Assembly (NCBI RefSeq): GCF_037893015.1
Contig: NC_133660.1
Span: 281,791,067-281,855,066, forward strand
Direction: 5' to 3'
Source: Macrotis lagotis
Lineage: Eukaryota > Chordata > Mammalia > Peramelemorphia > Peramelidae
DNA: 64,000 nt
Part shown: positions 11,075-22,680 of the stretch, one piece after another
Layout: each line of letters begins with the position of its first letter
How positions within the stretch are numbered: the first letter of the stretch is position 1
Position numbers and translations under genes: made by a program
Notes under the pieces: generated by a model
Seen by the model: the letters and a program-made list of their open reading frames with translations, nothing else
What the model was told of the DNA's origin: nothing
Database searches by the model: none

Positions 11075-11620
11075 AGAAATAAGCATTTATTAAACATTTT
11101 CAAACTATGCTATTACCCCCCCTTTATAGTTGTTGTTCCATCATTTCAGATATTGCTGACTCTCCACGATCGCTTTGGGCTTTTTTTTTTTTTTTTAGTT
11201 TTTGCAAGGCAATGGGGTTAAGTGGCTTGCCCAAGGCCACACAGCTAGGTCATGATTAAGTGTCTGAGGCTGGATTTGAACTCAAGTACGCCTGACTCCA
11301 AGGCCAGTGCTCTATTCACTGTACCACCTAGCTGCCCCTTCTTTGGGGTTTTCTTGGCAAAGATCCTGGAGTGGTTTTTCCATTTCCTTCTCCAACTCAT
11401 TTGAGAGATGAGGAAACTGAGACCAACAGGGTTCAATGACTTGCCCAGGGTCACCCAGCTAGGAAGTGTCTGAGGCTGGATCTGAACTCATGAAGATGAG
11501 TCTTCCCATCCATTGTACTATCATGTTACAGAAGCTTAGCTGTAGGCAGTTAAGAGAAAGCTTCCTGACTCTGGACTCAATGCCCTAGCTACTGTACCAC
11601 CTCGCTGTAGACTTACCCAC
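11075..11620 (-). mobile_element. Type B SINE, antisense, interrupted by a type A SINE
   Basis: Antisense type B text 'gttgttccatcatttcagatattgctgactctccacgatcgctttggg' stops at 11179. It resumes at 11341 with 'ctttggggttttcttggcaaagatcc' and carries on through 'ccatttccttctcc' and 'gatgaggaaactgagac'. Its continuation to 11620 includes a second worn SINE head. Confidence 0.75.
11180..11340 (-). mobile_element. Type A SINE nested in a type B SINE
   Basis: T16-like tail, 'gcaaggcaatggggttaagtggcttgcccaaggccacacagc' wording, and a head end 'ccacctagctgcccc' at about 11338. A 7-bp CTTTGGG repeat (11173-11179 and 11341-11347) flanks it. The order shows that type A was active after type B. Confidence 0.85.
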
Positions 11621-11857
11621 CTAAATATTGAAATGAATGAGATGAGAAAACAAAGGCAAACTCCAACAGTCATAACTGTTTGGGGAGATGCCCAACAGGT
11701 GGGGGTCTAACAAATCCAAGAAAAGCCTCCAAGAAAAACTGCCCTAACAATGGGGCCTACAGTAGCAGCTGGAAGAAATTAAATGAATAAAGAAATGGAA
11801 AAGCTGGAGAGGAAAGAATGACAATGGACAAGCAGGATAGCAGGAAAGATTGAAAGA

Positions 11858-12016
11858 GGGGCAGCTAGGTGGCACAGTGGATAGAGCACAGGTCCTGAAG
11901 TAAGGAGTACCTGAGTTCAAATTCAGCTTCAGACGCTTAATAATTACCTAGCTGTGTGGCCTTGGGCAAGCAATTTAACTCCATTTCCTTGCAAAAACCT
12001 AAAAAAAAAAAAATTT
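11858..12016 (+). mobile_element. Type A SINE
   Basis: Starts 'ggggcagctaggtggcacagtgg' and ends 'gcaaaaacctaaaaaaaaaaaaa'. All parts of the type A consensus are recognisable. Confidence 0.85.
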
Positions 12017-12130
12017 AAGAATGATGAGGTTATGTAAAAAAGCACAAACAAAAAGTCTGGATACTATGTTTCAAGAAAGTATAAATGAAAATTTCCTGAA
12101 CTCTAAAAACCAGAGGACAAAGTGTAAACA

Positions 12131-12797
12131 GAACCAGGAGGTGTGGCCAAAATGTCCAAGTAGCAGGGGAAGGTGCAGCTGAGCTCTCACCCACACCTCC
12201 TCTTCACAGATCTAGAAAACACTCCAGACCAAGTCCTGATCAGGAAATCCAATGAAAAGCCTAAGTTATCTTTGGGAGACAGACAGATGGAGAGGTCTAT
12301 TGGCACTAAGGGTGAAGCCTCAGCAGGATCTTGGAACATTCTAGTTCAAGGATTAAAGATCGGACTCAGGACGAGGAGAGGTCCCAGATTTAGTGCAAAG
12401 CAGTGAAAGAACAGGAAGCTCTACTGTTAACCAATCAGTTCTGGGTCATAGATCCAGGGTGGACTGAAGAGGGGACCTGAACCTCGGGGCAGGAGTCCGG
12501 GGTAAAGTGTGGGTGAGCATAAGGAAAGAATTGAAAAAGAACTATGAAAGAAAGAAATAGAAAGGAAATGAATAGCTTGTCATAAGGGGTATTAAGCCCT
12601 ACTCAAGCCTCCAACTTCCTGAAAATGAGAATGGACCAAATAGAAGATGATGACTCCACAAGAGAACAAGAAATCTTAAAGCAAAGTAAGGAAATATAAA
12701 AGGTAACCTAAGGTATCTCATAGCAAGAACGGCTTACCTGGAAAGCAGATCAGTGAGAGATAATTTAAGAATCAGTATACTCAATGAAAGCCATAAC

Positions 12798-12854
<57 letters not shown>

Positions 12855-14140
12855 AGACACAATATTTCAAGAAATCTTAAAAACTTTCTGGATATCTTGG
12901 AACCAGAGGGCAAATTAGAAATAGGAAGAAGCACTAGTTCCATCCTGAAGAGAATACACACAAACACACACAAACAATAGAAAATAAAAATTCCCAGGGA
13001 CAACATTGTCAAAACCAGAATTTCCAGATCAAAGAAAGAATAGTGTAATCATCTAGATGGCATGAATTTAAGTAAACAAGTTGCCACTGTCAAACTCATA
13101 CAAGATTTAGCAGACAACAATGTAAAGGAGAAGAGAACTTGGAATATGATATTCTGGAAGACAAAAAATCTAGCCCAGAGCCAAGAGTAACCTACCTAGC
13201 AAGGCTAAGAATAATCCTCCAGGGGAATAAAGGATCTTTAATGAAATAGAAGATTTCCAAGTACTACTTATGAAAATAATAGATCTTTCTAGAAACTTCG
13301 ATTTGGGAATAATACATATATCTTCTCTGAACCATATCATCATCAGGGATCATATTAGACAGAAGGTCTAGGAGTGTTTTCAAAGATTGTCTTAAAAGAA
13401 AGATGGAAAAGGAAGGGAAGATGAATAAGAGGGGTAAAGGGAGAAGAGTGAGGGGGTTATATCTGGATTGGAAGTGCAAGTAGAATTCTATAAACTAAGG
13501 GGGCAAGGGTAGGGGAGATAATTAACTCTCACTTATCTAAACTAGTCAAAGGAGGAACTCTACTATGTAGAGTTGAAGTGAAAATATATTTCAAGTCTCA
13601 CATGTTCAAAAAGATTTATAGCAGTGCCAGACTCTAGAGAAGCCTGGAAAGACTTGCATGAACTTGCTGAGTAAAGTGAGCAGAACCAAGAGAATATTCT
13701 GCATATTAATTTCAACACTGTGAGATGATCAACTATGATGGACGCAGCTCCTCTCACCAGTGCCGTGATCAAGGACTCTCCTGAGAGACCTGTTAAGGAA
13801 AATGCCATCTGCATCCAGAGAACAAACTATGGTAGTGGATGCAGATCAAAGCACATTTTGTTCACTTTTTTAAAAACTTCTAGTATATTTTTCCTTTCTT
13901 TTTCATGGTTCCCCCCCTTAATTCTAATTCCTCTTTCACAACATAACTAATATGGAATTATGTTAAACACCATTGCATGTGTTCAACTTTCACCAGTTTG
14001 TTTGCCACCATGGCAAGGGCAAAGGGAAGGGAAGGTAGCAGGAAAACGTGGAACTCATAAATTTGCAAATGGATTAACGTTAAAAGCTACTTTTGCTTTT
14101 AATTGTAAAAATTAAATAAAATTTCAATTAAAAAACAACA
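12131..14140 (+). mobile_element. HAL1-like half-LINE: 5' UTR, ORF1-like, 3' UTR, no ORF2
   Basis: 12131-12500 reads as a LINE 5' UTR ('ggtgtggccaaaatgtcc', 'gcaggggaaggtgcagctg'). 12600-13260 reads as a decayed ORF1: 'ttggaatatgatattctgg' near 13139, 'agagtaacctacctagc' near 13184, 'ctttaatgaaatagaagattt' near 13237. 13600-14130 is the 3' UTR with the 'gatgatcaactatgatgg' block and an A-rich end. The ~300 bp between ORF1 and the 3' UTR have no reverse-transcriptase content, so this looks like a HAL1-type element rather than a truncated L1. An (AG)25 run sits in the ORF1 region. All frames are short. Confidence 0.6.
12801..12850. repeat. (AG)25 microsatellite
   Basis: Pure AG dinucleotide run of 50 bases inside the ORF1-like part of the HAL1-like element. 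The resulting Arg-Glu frames are not genes. Confidence 0.98.
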
Positions 14141-14145
14141 AAAAA

Positions 14146-14245
14146 GAATTACTGAGAAGAGCTGCATCCATCATAGATGGTCAACTAACAATGTTAATGT
14201 GTAGAATGTTCTCTTGGTTCTGCTCCCTTCACAGCATCAGTTCAC
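14146..14245 (-). mobile_element. Short antisense LINE piece abutting the tail of the previous element
   Basis: About 100 bases starting 'gaattactgagaagagctgc' that match 7864-7968 almost base for base, on the same strand. It lies directly after the A-rich end of the plus-strand HAL1-like copy. Confidence 0.75.
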
Positions 14246-15063
14246 ATAAGGAAGACTAAGAATTTGAGATTGGACTCTGGGTGAGAGAAAAAGAAGAGGG
14301 GCAGAGGAGCTAGAAATTTCAGATCAAGGAAATGAGCAACCATGATTCCAGAAGGTCATGGTGAAGCTTGCTATCTTTCTGGTGGAAAGGTGAGGGACTC
14401 AAGAGTACAAATGAACATAGGTTTCTTTTTTTTTTTTTTCTTGGAAACAGTCAATGGGAAAGTTTGTTTTGTTTCACTAAATATATTTGTGTAATAGATT
14501 GGCAGATGCTCAGGCCCCTGAAAATAAAGACAGTCATGTGGGAAATGAATTTTCCTCTGTAATACAGGAGACCTGGTGGATGGGTAGATATTCTGAGCTG
14601 GTTACCACTTGGATGGAAGCAGTCTCTTCCCAATGGCTGCATAGTCAGGACTGTCTGTGTCCTTGGTCTCTCTGAGACCAAGAATCTTTCTTTCCTAAAA
14701 TATCCAGGGGAAGGACTCACAGCTGGGCAGTATTCAGTACGCTGGGTGAATAAAGGCTCAAGAGCCACTTTCCCCTTCCTTTGTGTCCTGTGATCCTGAG
14801 ACATGGGCTATGTTGTTTGTCTTTTTCAGTTCTGAGTGTAGGGAGTGGAGATCCTTGTCTGAAACCCCAAGCCAAAGAAAACTTAGACCCTACGATTCTG
14901 GTCTAGATGCTGCTAACCAGCCTAGCCAGTAAAGCTCAGGGGAATAAGCAGACTCTTTCTGAATATAATAAATAACATTTATCAAATCCAAGAGCAAACA
15001 TTTTATGTAATGGAGAAAACTGAGAGGTGTTTCTGATAAAATTAAGGGTAAAGCAAGGATGGC
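14246..15063. other. Unassigned intergenic stretch
   Basis: No repeat family or exon recognised. The longest frame (14451-14804, minus, 117 codons) has no recognisable motif and no supporting signals. Confidence 0.4.
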
Positions 15064-15253
15064 AATTAAAAGAATTTAGGGGGTGGCTAGGTGGCATAGT
15101 GGATAAAGCACCGGCCCTGGAGTCAGGAGTACCTGGGTTCAAATCCAGTCTCAGACTCTCAATAATGACCTAGCTGTGTGGCCTTGGGCAAGCCACTTAA
15201 CCCCGTTTGCCTTGCAAAAGAAAAACCTAATAAAAAAAAAATTAAAAGAATTT
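15064..15253 (+). mobile_element. Type A SINE with 14-bp target-site duplication
   Basis: The body 15078-15239 starts 'gggggtggctaggtggcatag' and has an A-rich end. The identical 14-mer AATTAAAAGAATTT lies at 15064-15077 and 15240-15253. Confidence 0.92.
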
Positions 15254-15589
15254 GAAGGAATAAGCAGAGGTCTGGAGGAAACAAGTATTTTTGTAGATTA
15301 TATTATGGGGTACTTGAAGCATTGTGGAGGGCTAACTAAACATTATTTAAAGTAATAGAACCAACAAATTCATCAGAAAGAGCTAGAAAGAGAAATTCCC
15401 TTCAAAATAACTACAAAAGTTGTAAAATATTTGAGCAGGCATCTACCGAGATTCAACCAAGGACTTTAATTACTCCAATTGTAAGGTATGCAGAGACTGA
15501 CAGACCTAAATAACTGGAAAAACACTTCTGGGCAGTTTGAGTCAATAGAATTAAAATGGCAGTACTAATTAAATTGCTTTACTTATCAA

Positions 15590-16800
15590 TGCATATATCT
15601 CGACAGCCTTGGATACTGCTGATCACCCTCTCCTTGATACCCTCTTCTTTTGAGATTTGGCCTACCACTCCGTCTTCTCCTCCCTTTCTCACCATTCTCA
15701 GTCTCCTTTGCTGGATCCTCATCTGGATCACACCCTCCCAACCTAGGTGTTCTCCTATTTCTACACCATCTCACTTGATGACTCATCATTTTCCATGGAT
15801 TTAATTACTCTTTTCATGGTGATGATTTTCGTATCTACCTGTCCTGCCTTAACCTCCTGGATAACTTCCTGTCTGGCACCTCTAGCTGCCTTTTAGACAA
15901 TTCAAACTGGATACCAGTAGACATCTTAAGCTCATCACATCCAAAGCAGAACTCATCATCTTTCCCCCTTACCTTTTCCTCACTGCTACTTTCCCTCTTT
16001 CTGTAGAGATCAACACCATCGTTGAAGTTCCTTAGGCTCCAAACTTAGTAATCGTTCTGGATTCCCTACTATCTCTCAGCCTCCTACTCCCATATCTAAG
16101 TTGCCGATTGATTTTACCTTTGTACCATCTCACAGTTACACCCTCTTCTCTCCTCTGACACTGCCAGTCCCATGGGATATCAGACCCTCGTCCCCTCACC
16201 TCTGGACTATACGGGTCTGCCTCATTTAGCCCCTAAAGTGATTTTCCTAAAGCCCAGGTCTAACTATTTCCCTCAATAAACTCTAGAGCCTATCTTCTCA
16301 GAGATCAAGAACCATATCCTCTATTGGACATTCAAAGTACTTCCTAACCTTGGTACCCTCTGTCTTTCCAGTCTTCTCACATTTCACTTCCCACCACATC
16401 CCCTTTGATCCAGTGTTACGAGCCTTCTGACTTTTCCACAAACAAGACCCTCCATCTTTAGGCTCTGGGCATACACTCTGGTTGTCTCCCATATTTGGAA
16501 GATGCTTTTTCCTCATTTCCACCTACTGACCTCCCCAGCTTCCTTTAAGTCCCAACTGAAAGGTGTGGTTTTACAGGAAAGTCTTTCCCAACCTTCTTAG
16601 TTCTAGTGCCTTGCTTCCGTTCATTGTTTTCTATTTATTTTGAATGTATATTTTGTTGGTAAGTATTTGTTTGCTCATGGTCTCCACTATTGCTTATGAC
16701 TAGCTGGAAGATAGGAACTCTGTTTTGCCTCTTCTCCTATCCCCAGGGTTTAACACAGAGCTCTTCACAAATGTTTATTGATTGGCTGAGAGCAGACCCT
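15590..16800 (+). mobile_element. L2 LINE copy, second half of the ORF plus 3' end
   Basis: Plus-strand text follows the L2 reverse-transcriptase tail region: 'ttggatactgctgatcaccctctcc' (15610), 'cagaactcatcatctttccccc' (15948), 'ctaaagtgattttcctaaagcccaggtct' (16232), 'tcccaactgaaaggtg' (16549). It ends with the typical '...acacagagctcttcaca aatgtttattgattg' close near 16750-16780. It is highly diverged and has no open frame of note. Confidence 0.85.
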
Positions 16801-18915
16801 CCTCTTCTCCCTTTGTCTATCTTCTGGCCTGGCTTACCTGCAGGAATGAGAGAGAAATGCTCCCTCTTGATGGATGGCCCAACCTCCTTGGCCCCTTGCC
16901 AGTCCTGGTTGTACTTTTCACTCATTGACCTGAATCACTATTGGGAAGGGAGAGTTATAGTCCACCTTGTTCCCCATTGCTACTCCCAGGTTCTTTCCCC
17001 TACTTATATCCCTCAGTAATTTCTCTTCCTTTGAGGTTCATATGCATCATATCCACCACCTCATCCAAATCTTCTTAGCTGTTGTCTATGCCTTCTGGAA
17101 CAGTCCTTTCATCCTTGTTTGGTGTCTGGCTCACAACCTCTCTCTCCTCCTTAATCTTGTCCTCATATCTCAGCAAACCCATGGATACTCCCTCAAACAC
17201 TTTTTTTATTTAACCCTATCTTCTCACTTCCTGAAATCACTCATTTTCCATGACCTTCTCCTCCTTCCTACCATGAGATGGTCAGACTTTTGCTCTTGCC
17301 ATCATTCACATCCATGTTCATGAACTTGGGGAATGCCCTTATCCAGTCACAATCTATTGTCATCCCACATTTCCCTCTGCCTTGCAACCCTAGATCCTGT
17401 TTTTCCTTCTCACTTCCAATTTCTGGACTCCTCAGTGCCTTCCCAGACCATGGCCCTGACTAAACCCAATGTTGACTTCTTGGCGACCCTGTTTGGCTCC
17501 ATACTGTCTTCATCTTTGTAGTCTCGTGTCCCTTTCTCAGTCATTGGTCGTACCCTACCAAGCCCAGCCTTGGATCGCTCCCACCATCTGTTATCTTTGC
17601 TAGTAGACACAGGTTGCTAGTGTAGTAGGCCGTATGGGCTTTCTTCTTCAGGACACCGGCTCAGTTTGGGAAACTTCTTTTCTTATTTCTGATTTTCATT
17701 TTGCACCCCTCCTCTCCCTGGCCTCCAATCTAGACTTTGCTGGTGTGGATTGCAGTGTTATCTCCAAACATGGCCCTCCTGCAAGTTTTTAGTTTCAAGG
17801 GAAAAACAGAACCTGGGAGTATCCCTGCACCAGGAAGAAATAGTGAGAAGACAACCAAAGGCAAAGGCAAAGGACGAGGTAATAGGGAACTCGAGGCACA
17901 GGTGTGTCCATCCCCATCCCCAAATTCGCCAGTTCCCTAGAGTCTCACCAACCTGTTTTCCTCATTTTACCCCCTCCCCCCCGGGTCAATGGGGAAGTAA
18001 TAATAACAAGAATTCAAACAGACTAGCGGGCACCGGGTGTGACCTAAGCCCATACATTCCAGCTCTTCATCATAACCTGAACCAGGGGCTGGGGACACTC
18101 GACCGCTCCAGCGAATCTTGGGTCTTGGAGATCCGTCATCTGGGTGTCCTAGGGAGTGCAGCCAGTGGGCTGGCCCTCTGGAGACTTGCAATGCACCCAT
18201 GGCAAGCTCTGATTGTTTATCTGCCCCTCCTCCCTCACCATATGATCTGCCTGTCTTCTCTTCCTGCCCCTCGTTTTCTTTGTGATGTTCTTGCCTCTTG
18301 TTCTAAAGAAGAGTTCCTTCTTGGCCCTGCCTTGCAGTCACTCCACCCCACCATGTGGCTCCCATCCCCCACCTCACCCCCGTGTGGTGCTTATCTCTAG
18401 CCCTGTGCAGATGGTGGTTGACCCAGTCTCATGCAGTACAGTAGTACTAGGGCTAAAATGTTAGCACAGGAACGATGGACCTTGACTTTCAAGGACATCT
18501 CGAGATTAGTAAAAGCTTTGACATTTCATACAAGCAAGCCGGCCTCGTCCTCCTCTTCAACTCTAGGCCCTCGGCTCATCGTCCATTGGCTAGGACTGTC
18601 CTGGAAGTGGACACTGCTGGACAAAGACTACAAAGTGGCTATTTGAAAGAGGGTGGAAATAGTGGGGTTTTTTCCTATGTAGATGGAGAGGATAACTCCT
18701 TGGAGTTTAGGATGCAATTTGGGAAAATAATGTGAAAAAGTCCCTCAGGAAGATGTCCATTTACTAAGTGTTTACACAGATAAATGCCAATCTAATGTAG
18801 TTGTCTTTTGACATGTGGAGATTTCCACAGAAGCAGCAAATTGGTCTATGAATGTTGAAAGCAAAGGGCCTTAATTCAGTTTCCTACAAAGGAAAGAAGG
18901 CCCAACTTGAGATCC
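16800..18915. other. Unassigned intergenic stretch
   Basis: About 16900-17620 is C/T-rich and may be another ancient LINE fragment, but I cannot place it. 17740-18700 looks single-copy. It has a 216-codon open frame (17750-18400) with no recognised motif, initiation context or exon signals. No gene is claimed. Confidence 0.35.
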
Positions 18916-18919
18916 CTGA

Positions 18920-19195
18920 GACTGATGCAATGGGGTATCCCAGTGGGCAGGGTGCTGACCTTGAAGACCGAGTCCATATTTTGATGGCTATGTGTGCCTG
19001 AGCAAGTCACTAAACCTCCCTCAGTCTCAGTTTCTTCATCTGAGAAACTGGAATGATCACAGCACCTATCTCATAGGGGAGGACTGTTGTGGGATCAAAT
19101 GAGATAATGCTTGCAAAGTGATTTATGAACCTTAAAGCGCTCTATCAAGGCTAGCTTTTGTTATCGTTATTATTATTATTATTATCATCCTCATC
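18920..19195 (+). mobile_element. MIR SINE with ATT microsatellite at its end
   Basis: The core reads 'gagcaagtcactaaacctccctcagtctcagtttcttcatctg' (19000 region), then 'tgtgggatcaaatgagataatgcttgcaaag' and 'ggctagc', with a (TTA)n run near 19165-19182. This is the standard MIR order on the plus strand. Confidence 0.85.
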
Positions 19196-19495
19196 ATGAT
19201 CATCATTCTGAGGAAGGGGAGGGCAAAGGAAGGAGGGGTAAAGAGAGATCACTGAGGAGATGAGGATCCAGTTTGGCCTTGACAGAGAAAACAGTAGAAG
19301 ATACTGCTAGGAAGATCGGTTGGAGCTAGACTGAAGGAAGACCGCTATTCAAGGCTGTTGGGGGGCTCTAACCTTAAGCCAGGGCATTGGAGAAGAGGGA
19401 GGCTCTCCCATCCACTCCCCACTCAGAGGTCAGATTGGCAGGGCTCGCCTCCCCTTCCTCTCCCCACACGTCCTTCTGAGTCAGACTCTCCACCA

Positions 19496-20780
19496 TGGCA
19501 TCCAACCTCATCACTCAACTGAAAACGCCTTTTTTTTTTTATTCCAGAAGCAATTTTATTTTATTTTTTTAATTAATTTTTATTCAAGACATTATTTGAG
19601 TTTTACAATTTTCCCCCATCTTGCTTCCCTCCCCCTACCCCACCCCACAGATAGCACTCTGTCAGTCTTTACTTTGTTTCCGTGTTGTACCTTGATCCAA
19701 ATTGGGCGTGATGAGAGAGAAATCATATCCTTAAGGAAGAAACAAGAAGTCTAAGAGGTAACAAGATCAGACAATAAGATATCTGTTTTTTTCTAAATTA
19801 AAGGGAATAGTCCTTGGTCTTTGTTCAAACTCCACAGTTCTTTCTCTGGATACAGATTGTATTCTCCATCACAGACATCCCCAAATCGTCCCTGACTGTT
19901 GCACTGATGGAATGAGCAAGTCCATCAAGGTGGAACATCACTCCCATGTTGCTGTTAGGGTGTACAGTGTTTTTCTGGTTCTGCTCATCTCACTCAGCAT
20001 CAGTTCATGCAGATCCTCCAGGCTTCCCTGAAATCCCATCCCTCCTGGTTTCTAATAGAACAATAGTGTTCCATGACATACATAGACCACAGTTTGCTAG
20101 GCCATTCCCCAATTGAAGGACATTTACTTGATTTCCAATTCTTTGCCACCACAAACAGGGCTGCTATGGATATTTTTGTACAAGTGATGGAAAACACTCT
20201 TTCTAAAACGACCAGTGACCTTTTCTCTGCCTCTCTGCTGGGGGGTGACATGTTGATCACTGCCTGTTGACTCTCTCCTCTCTGGGTTTTTATGGTGGAT
20301 CTCTCTCCCCTTCTTCATTATTCATATCATGTCTGATAATTGGGCCTCTTCTCCAAAAGTCTGTTCTTGATCCTTTTCTTTTTTCATCTTTTTCCTCCAT
20401 ACTTTTCCTTGATAATGCTATGGGTTCCCACAGGTTTAACTATCATCTCCATTCAGATGACTCCCAAATCTATCCAGCCCAGTCTCCCCCCCCCCCACTT
20501 CAGTACCACCAGCTTCTTATTGGTTGTTTCAAAGTGAACATCCTGAAGACATCTTGAATTCAACCTGCCTCCATCTGTACTCATGATCTTTCTTCCTCAA
20601 GTCTCTCCTCTCCCCAGCTTCCCTATTTTTGTTGAAGGTACCTGGATCTTTCCAGAATCTTGGATTCATCCTTTTGATGCCATCTTGGATGGACCATGTG
20701 TGTCATCCCACCTTAGCCCAAGTCCTCATTGCCTCCTCGACGGGTTCCTTGTTTTGTCTCCTCCAGACTGTCCTATGGAT
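19496..20780 (+). mobile_element. L2 LINE copy interrupted by an antisense LINE 3' end
   Basis: L2 text 'ggcatccaacctcatcactcaactgaaaac' ends at about 19528. It resumes at about 20192 with 'aaaacactctttctaaaacgaccagtgacc', then 'atgacatgttgatcactgcc'-like, 'tatcatctccattcagatgactcccaaatctatcc' (20442) and 'catcctgaagacatcttgaa' (20540). The break is an antisense LINE insertion. It is old and broken. Confidence 0.8.
19529..20192 (-). mobile_element. LINE 3' end, antisense, inserted into L2
   Basis: Antisense 3' UTR: T-rich tail at 19531, 'gagttttacaattttcccccatc' (about 19591), 'gatggaatgagcaagtccatcaagg' (19909) and 'ctttgccaccacaaacagggctgc' (20143). A short GAAAAC repeat flanks it in L2 (about 19522 and 20190). 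It is the same subfamily as 5930-6720. Confidence 0.85.
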
Positions 20781-20788
20781 TCATGTCA

Positions 20789-20944
20789 TTTTTTTTTTTT
20801 TTGGTTTTTGCAAGGCAATGGGGTTAAGTGGCTTGCCCAAGGCCACACAGCTAGGTAATTATTAAGTGTCTGAGACTGGATTTGAACCCAGGTGCTCCTG
20901 ACTCCAAGACCCGTGCTTTATCCACTACACCACCTAGCCACCCC
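20789..20944 (-). mobile_element. Type A SINE, antisense
   Basis: T13-like tail, 'gcaaggcaatggggttaagtggc', and a head end 'ccacctagccacccc' at 20944. Confidence 0.88.
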
Positions 20945-21119
20945 TTAAAGGGATTTTTCTTTTTTCCCCATGATGTTCTTTTTTTTAAATTAATTTTTAT
21001 TAAAGATATTATTTGAAAAAAATATATTATTTGAGTCTTACAATTTTTCCCCCCAATCTTACTTCCCTCCCCCCACCCCCTCCATGGAAAGCAATCTGTC
21101 AGTTAAAGGGATTTTTCTT
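20945..21119 (-). mobile_element. Very short LINE 3'-end insertion with 17-bp target-site duplication
   Basis: The 17-mer TTAAAGGGATTTTTCTT lies at 20945-20961 and 21103-21119. Between them are about 141 bases of antisense LINE 3' end: T-rich tail, 'gagtcttacaatttttcccccc', 'ggaaagcaatctgtcag'. It is a strongly 5'-truncated retrotransposition event. Confidence 0.9.
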
Positions 21120-21350
21120 AAGTTCAACTCTTACTCCACCAGCTCCTGTGGCCTCGGGGGAGGCTTCTCTGCTATAGCCTAGATGCATATGTCTCTTGTT
21201 TCTGGGACATCCAGAAGTGGATGTGCCATAGGTACCTCAAACTCAATGTACCCAAAACAGGCCTCATCATCTTTCTCCCAAACTTCCCTCCCTTGCAGAA
21301 TTTTCCCTTATTGCCCCAGGCTTATAATCTTGGCACCATTCTGACTTTCT
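21120..21350 (+). mobile_element. L2 LINE fragment
   Basis: 'ggtacctcaaactcaatgtacccaaaacagg' and 'catcatctttctcccaaacttcc' (21231-21290) match the same part of L2 as 20540-20620, so this is a second copy. Confidence 0.75.
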
Positions 21351-21360
21351 TACATTCACA

Positions 21361-22537
21361 CAAGTCAATAAACATTTATTAATCAACAGCTGTCTATCAG
21401 ACACTGTGCTAACCATTGTGGAATAAAAGGAAAGACTAAAGACAGTCCCTGCCCTTGAGAAACAACAATGGGGGGGGGGAGACAATGTAAAAAAACCCCC
21501 AAACTATTACTTCTATCCAATAGTTATCTCGTTCTTTCTATGTGGCAGTCACTTTATAATTAGGATCTCATTTGATTCTTTATGAAACATGATCTCATAG
21601 AGGAATAAGAAAAAACACATTCCCAATCTCCCTGGCTTCCTGGAGGAGGCAGAATTCCAAACTGGCTCTAAAATGTAAGAGTGAGGGTCAGTGGAATCAA
21701 TCCACCCATACTTCCGGGAGCATCTGGCTCTAGGATGTTGGGGGGAATGTTTTATATGAACTTTTTATCAGTCCTTAGTTAATACCCACTTCTAAAAGCT
21801 AACTGATGCTGGCTGGCTAATTGTTATCAATTGATGGTCAATTGGGAAAGGCCACCAGAGTGGGGTTTTGGGGCTGTAGCTCTAGCCAGTTCATCTTGGC
21901 CCTTCAGGTTCCCCCAGCCTGGAGTTGGGTAAATGGTCCCAGAACCTCTGCTCCAGAAGGTTGGGGAGGATTTCCAAGGGAGAAGAGGTTGAAAGAGGAT
22001 ATTTTAGGTCAGTGATTTTCATTTCTTTCTTTTTTCAATGACATGGACTGGTACTTTTCAACAATCGTTCTTTTACATTTTTCTCCCTCCTTCCCTCCCC
22101 TCCCCCTGAAAGAGAGCAATGTAATATAGGCTCTATGTCCATAACCATGCTAAACATCGATCTGGCCAGTGGTTCTAAAGTGAGATACATGGACTCCTGG
22201 GAAGAGGACTTCAAGACTCATTTGGGGGTTACACCTTCCTGTTGTCATGGTCTTCTTTGAGAAGCAAGGACAAACAGCAGCAATAACAAGTCATGGGATC
22301 AGTGAGGTCAGAACTATTTCCATATTAATACTAATGAATACTATTAATACTAACACACTCTGCCTATTCAAATTCATACCGGTGTGAGGCTGGCTTTTTT
22401 TCATATACTTTAGCCGAATGGGTTGAAGTAGACAGGAAAAGCCAGCTGTCTTCCCTTGAATCAAACATGGAGTTTGCATAGAAGTGTGCAAAACAAGCCT
22501 ACTCTTCTAAGTTTTCTTAAATAAAGTTATTTCTCTT
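21361..22537. other. Mostly unassigned, with an antisense L2-like 3' end at its left
   Basis: 21361-21460 reads as an antisense L2-type end ('aataaacatttattaatcaac', 'agacactgtgctaacc', 'acagtccctgcccttgag'). 22020-22160 contains a short antisense LINE piece ('tttctccctccttccctccc'). The remainder is unassigned. Confidence 0.4.
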
Positions 22538-22680
22538 AAGAATGTGTCAATATGGGGGTGGGGGTGGGGAGAGAAGATTGGGGAAAAATTGTAAAACTCA
22601 AAATAAATAAAATCATTAACTAAAAAAATAAATAAATAATTGTGATTAATTTTTTAAAAAAAGAGTATGTCAGTATGGGG
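22538..22680 (+). mobile_element. Very short LINE 3'-end insertion with 20-bp imperfect target duplication
   Basis: Only about 100 bases of LINE 3' end (22558-22660: 'attggggaaaaattgtaaaactcaaaataaataaa') lie between AAGAATGTGTCAATATGGGG (22538-22557) and AAGAGTATGTCAGTATGGGG (22661-22680). The two flanks agree at 17 of 20 positions, so the insertion is older than the perfect-TSD copies. Confidence 0.85.

Noticed and set aside
12734-13012. Frames with Ser-Leu or Arg-Glu runs
   Set aside because: A translation of the (AG)25 microsatellite in a decayed LINE.
15590-16800. Possible protein-coding exon cluster in C/T-rich text
   Set aside because: The wording follows the L2 LINE ORF end and 3' UTR; no open frame of meaningful length.
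17750-18400. A 216-codon plus-strand frame
   Set aside because: No recognised motif, start context or splice signals; it stands alone in intergenic DNA.
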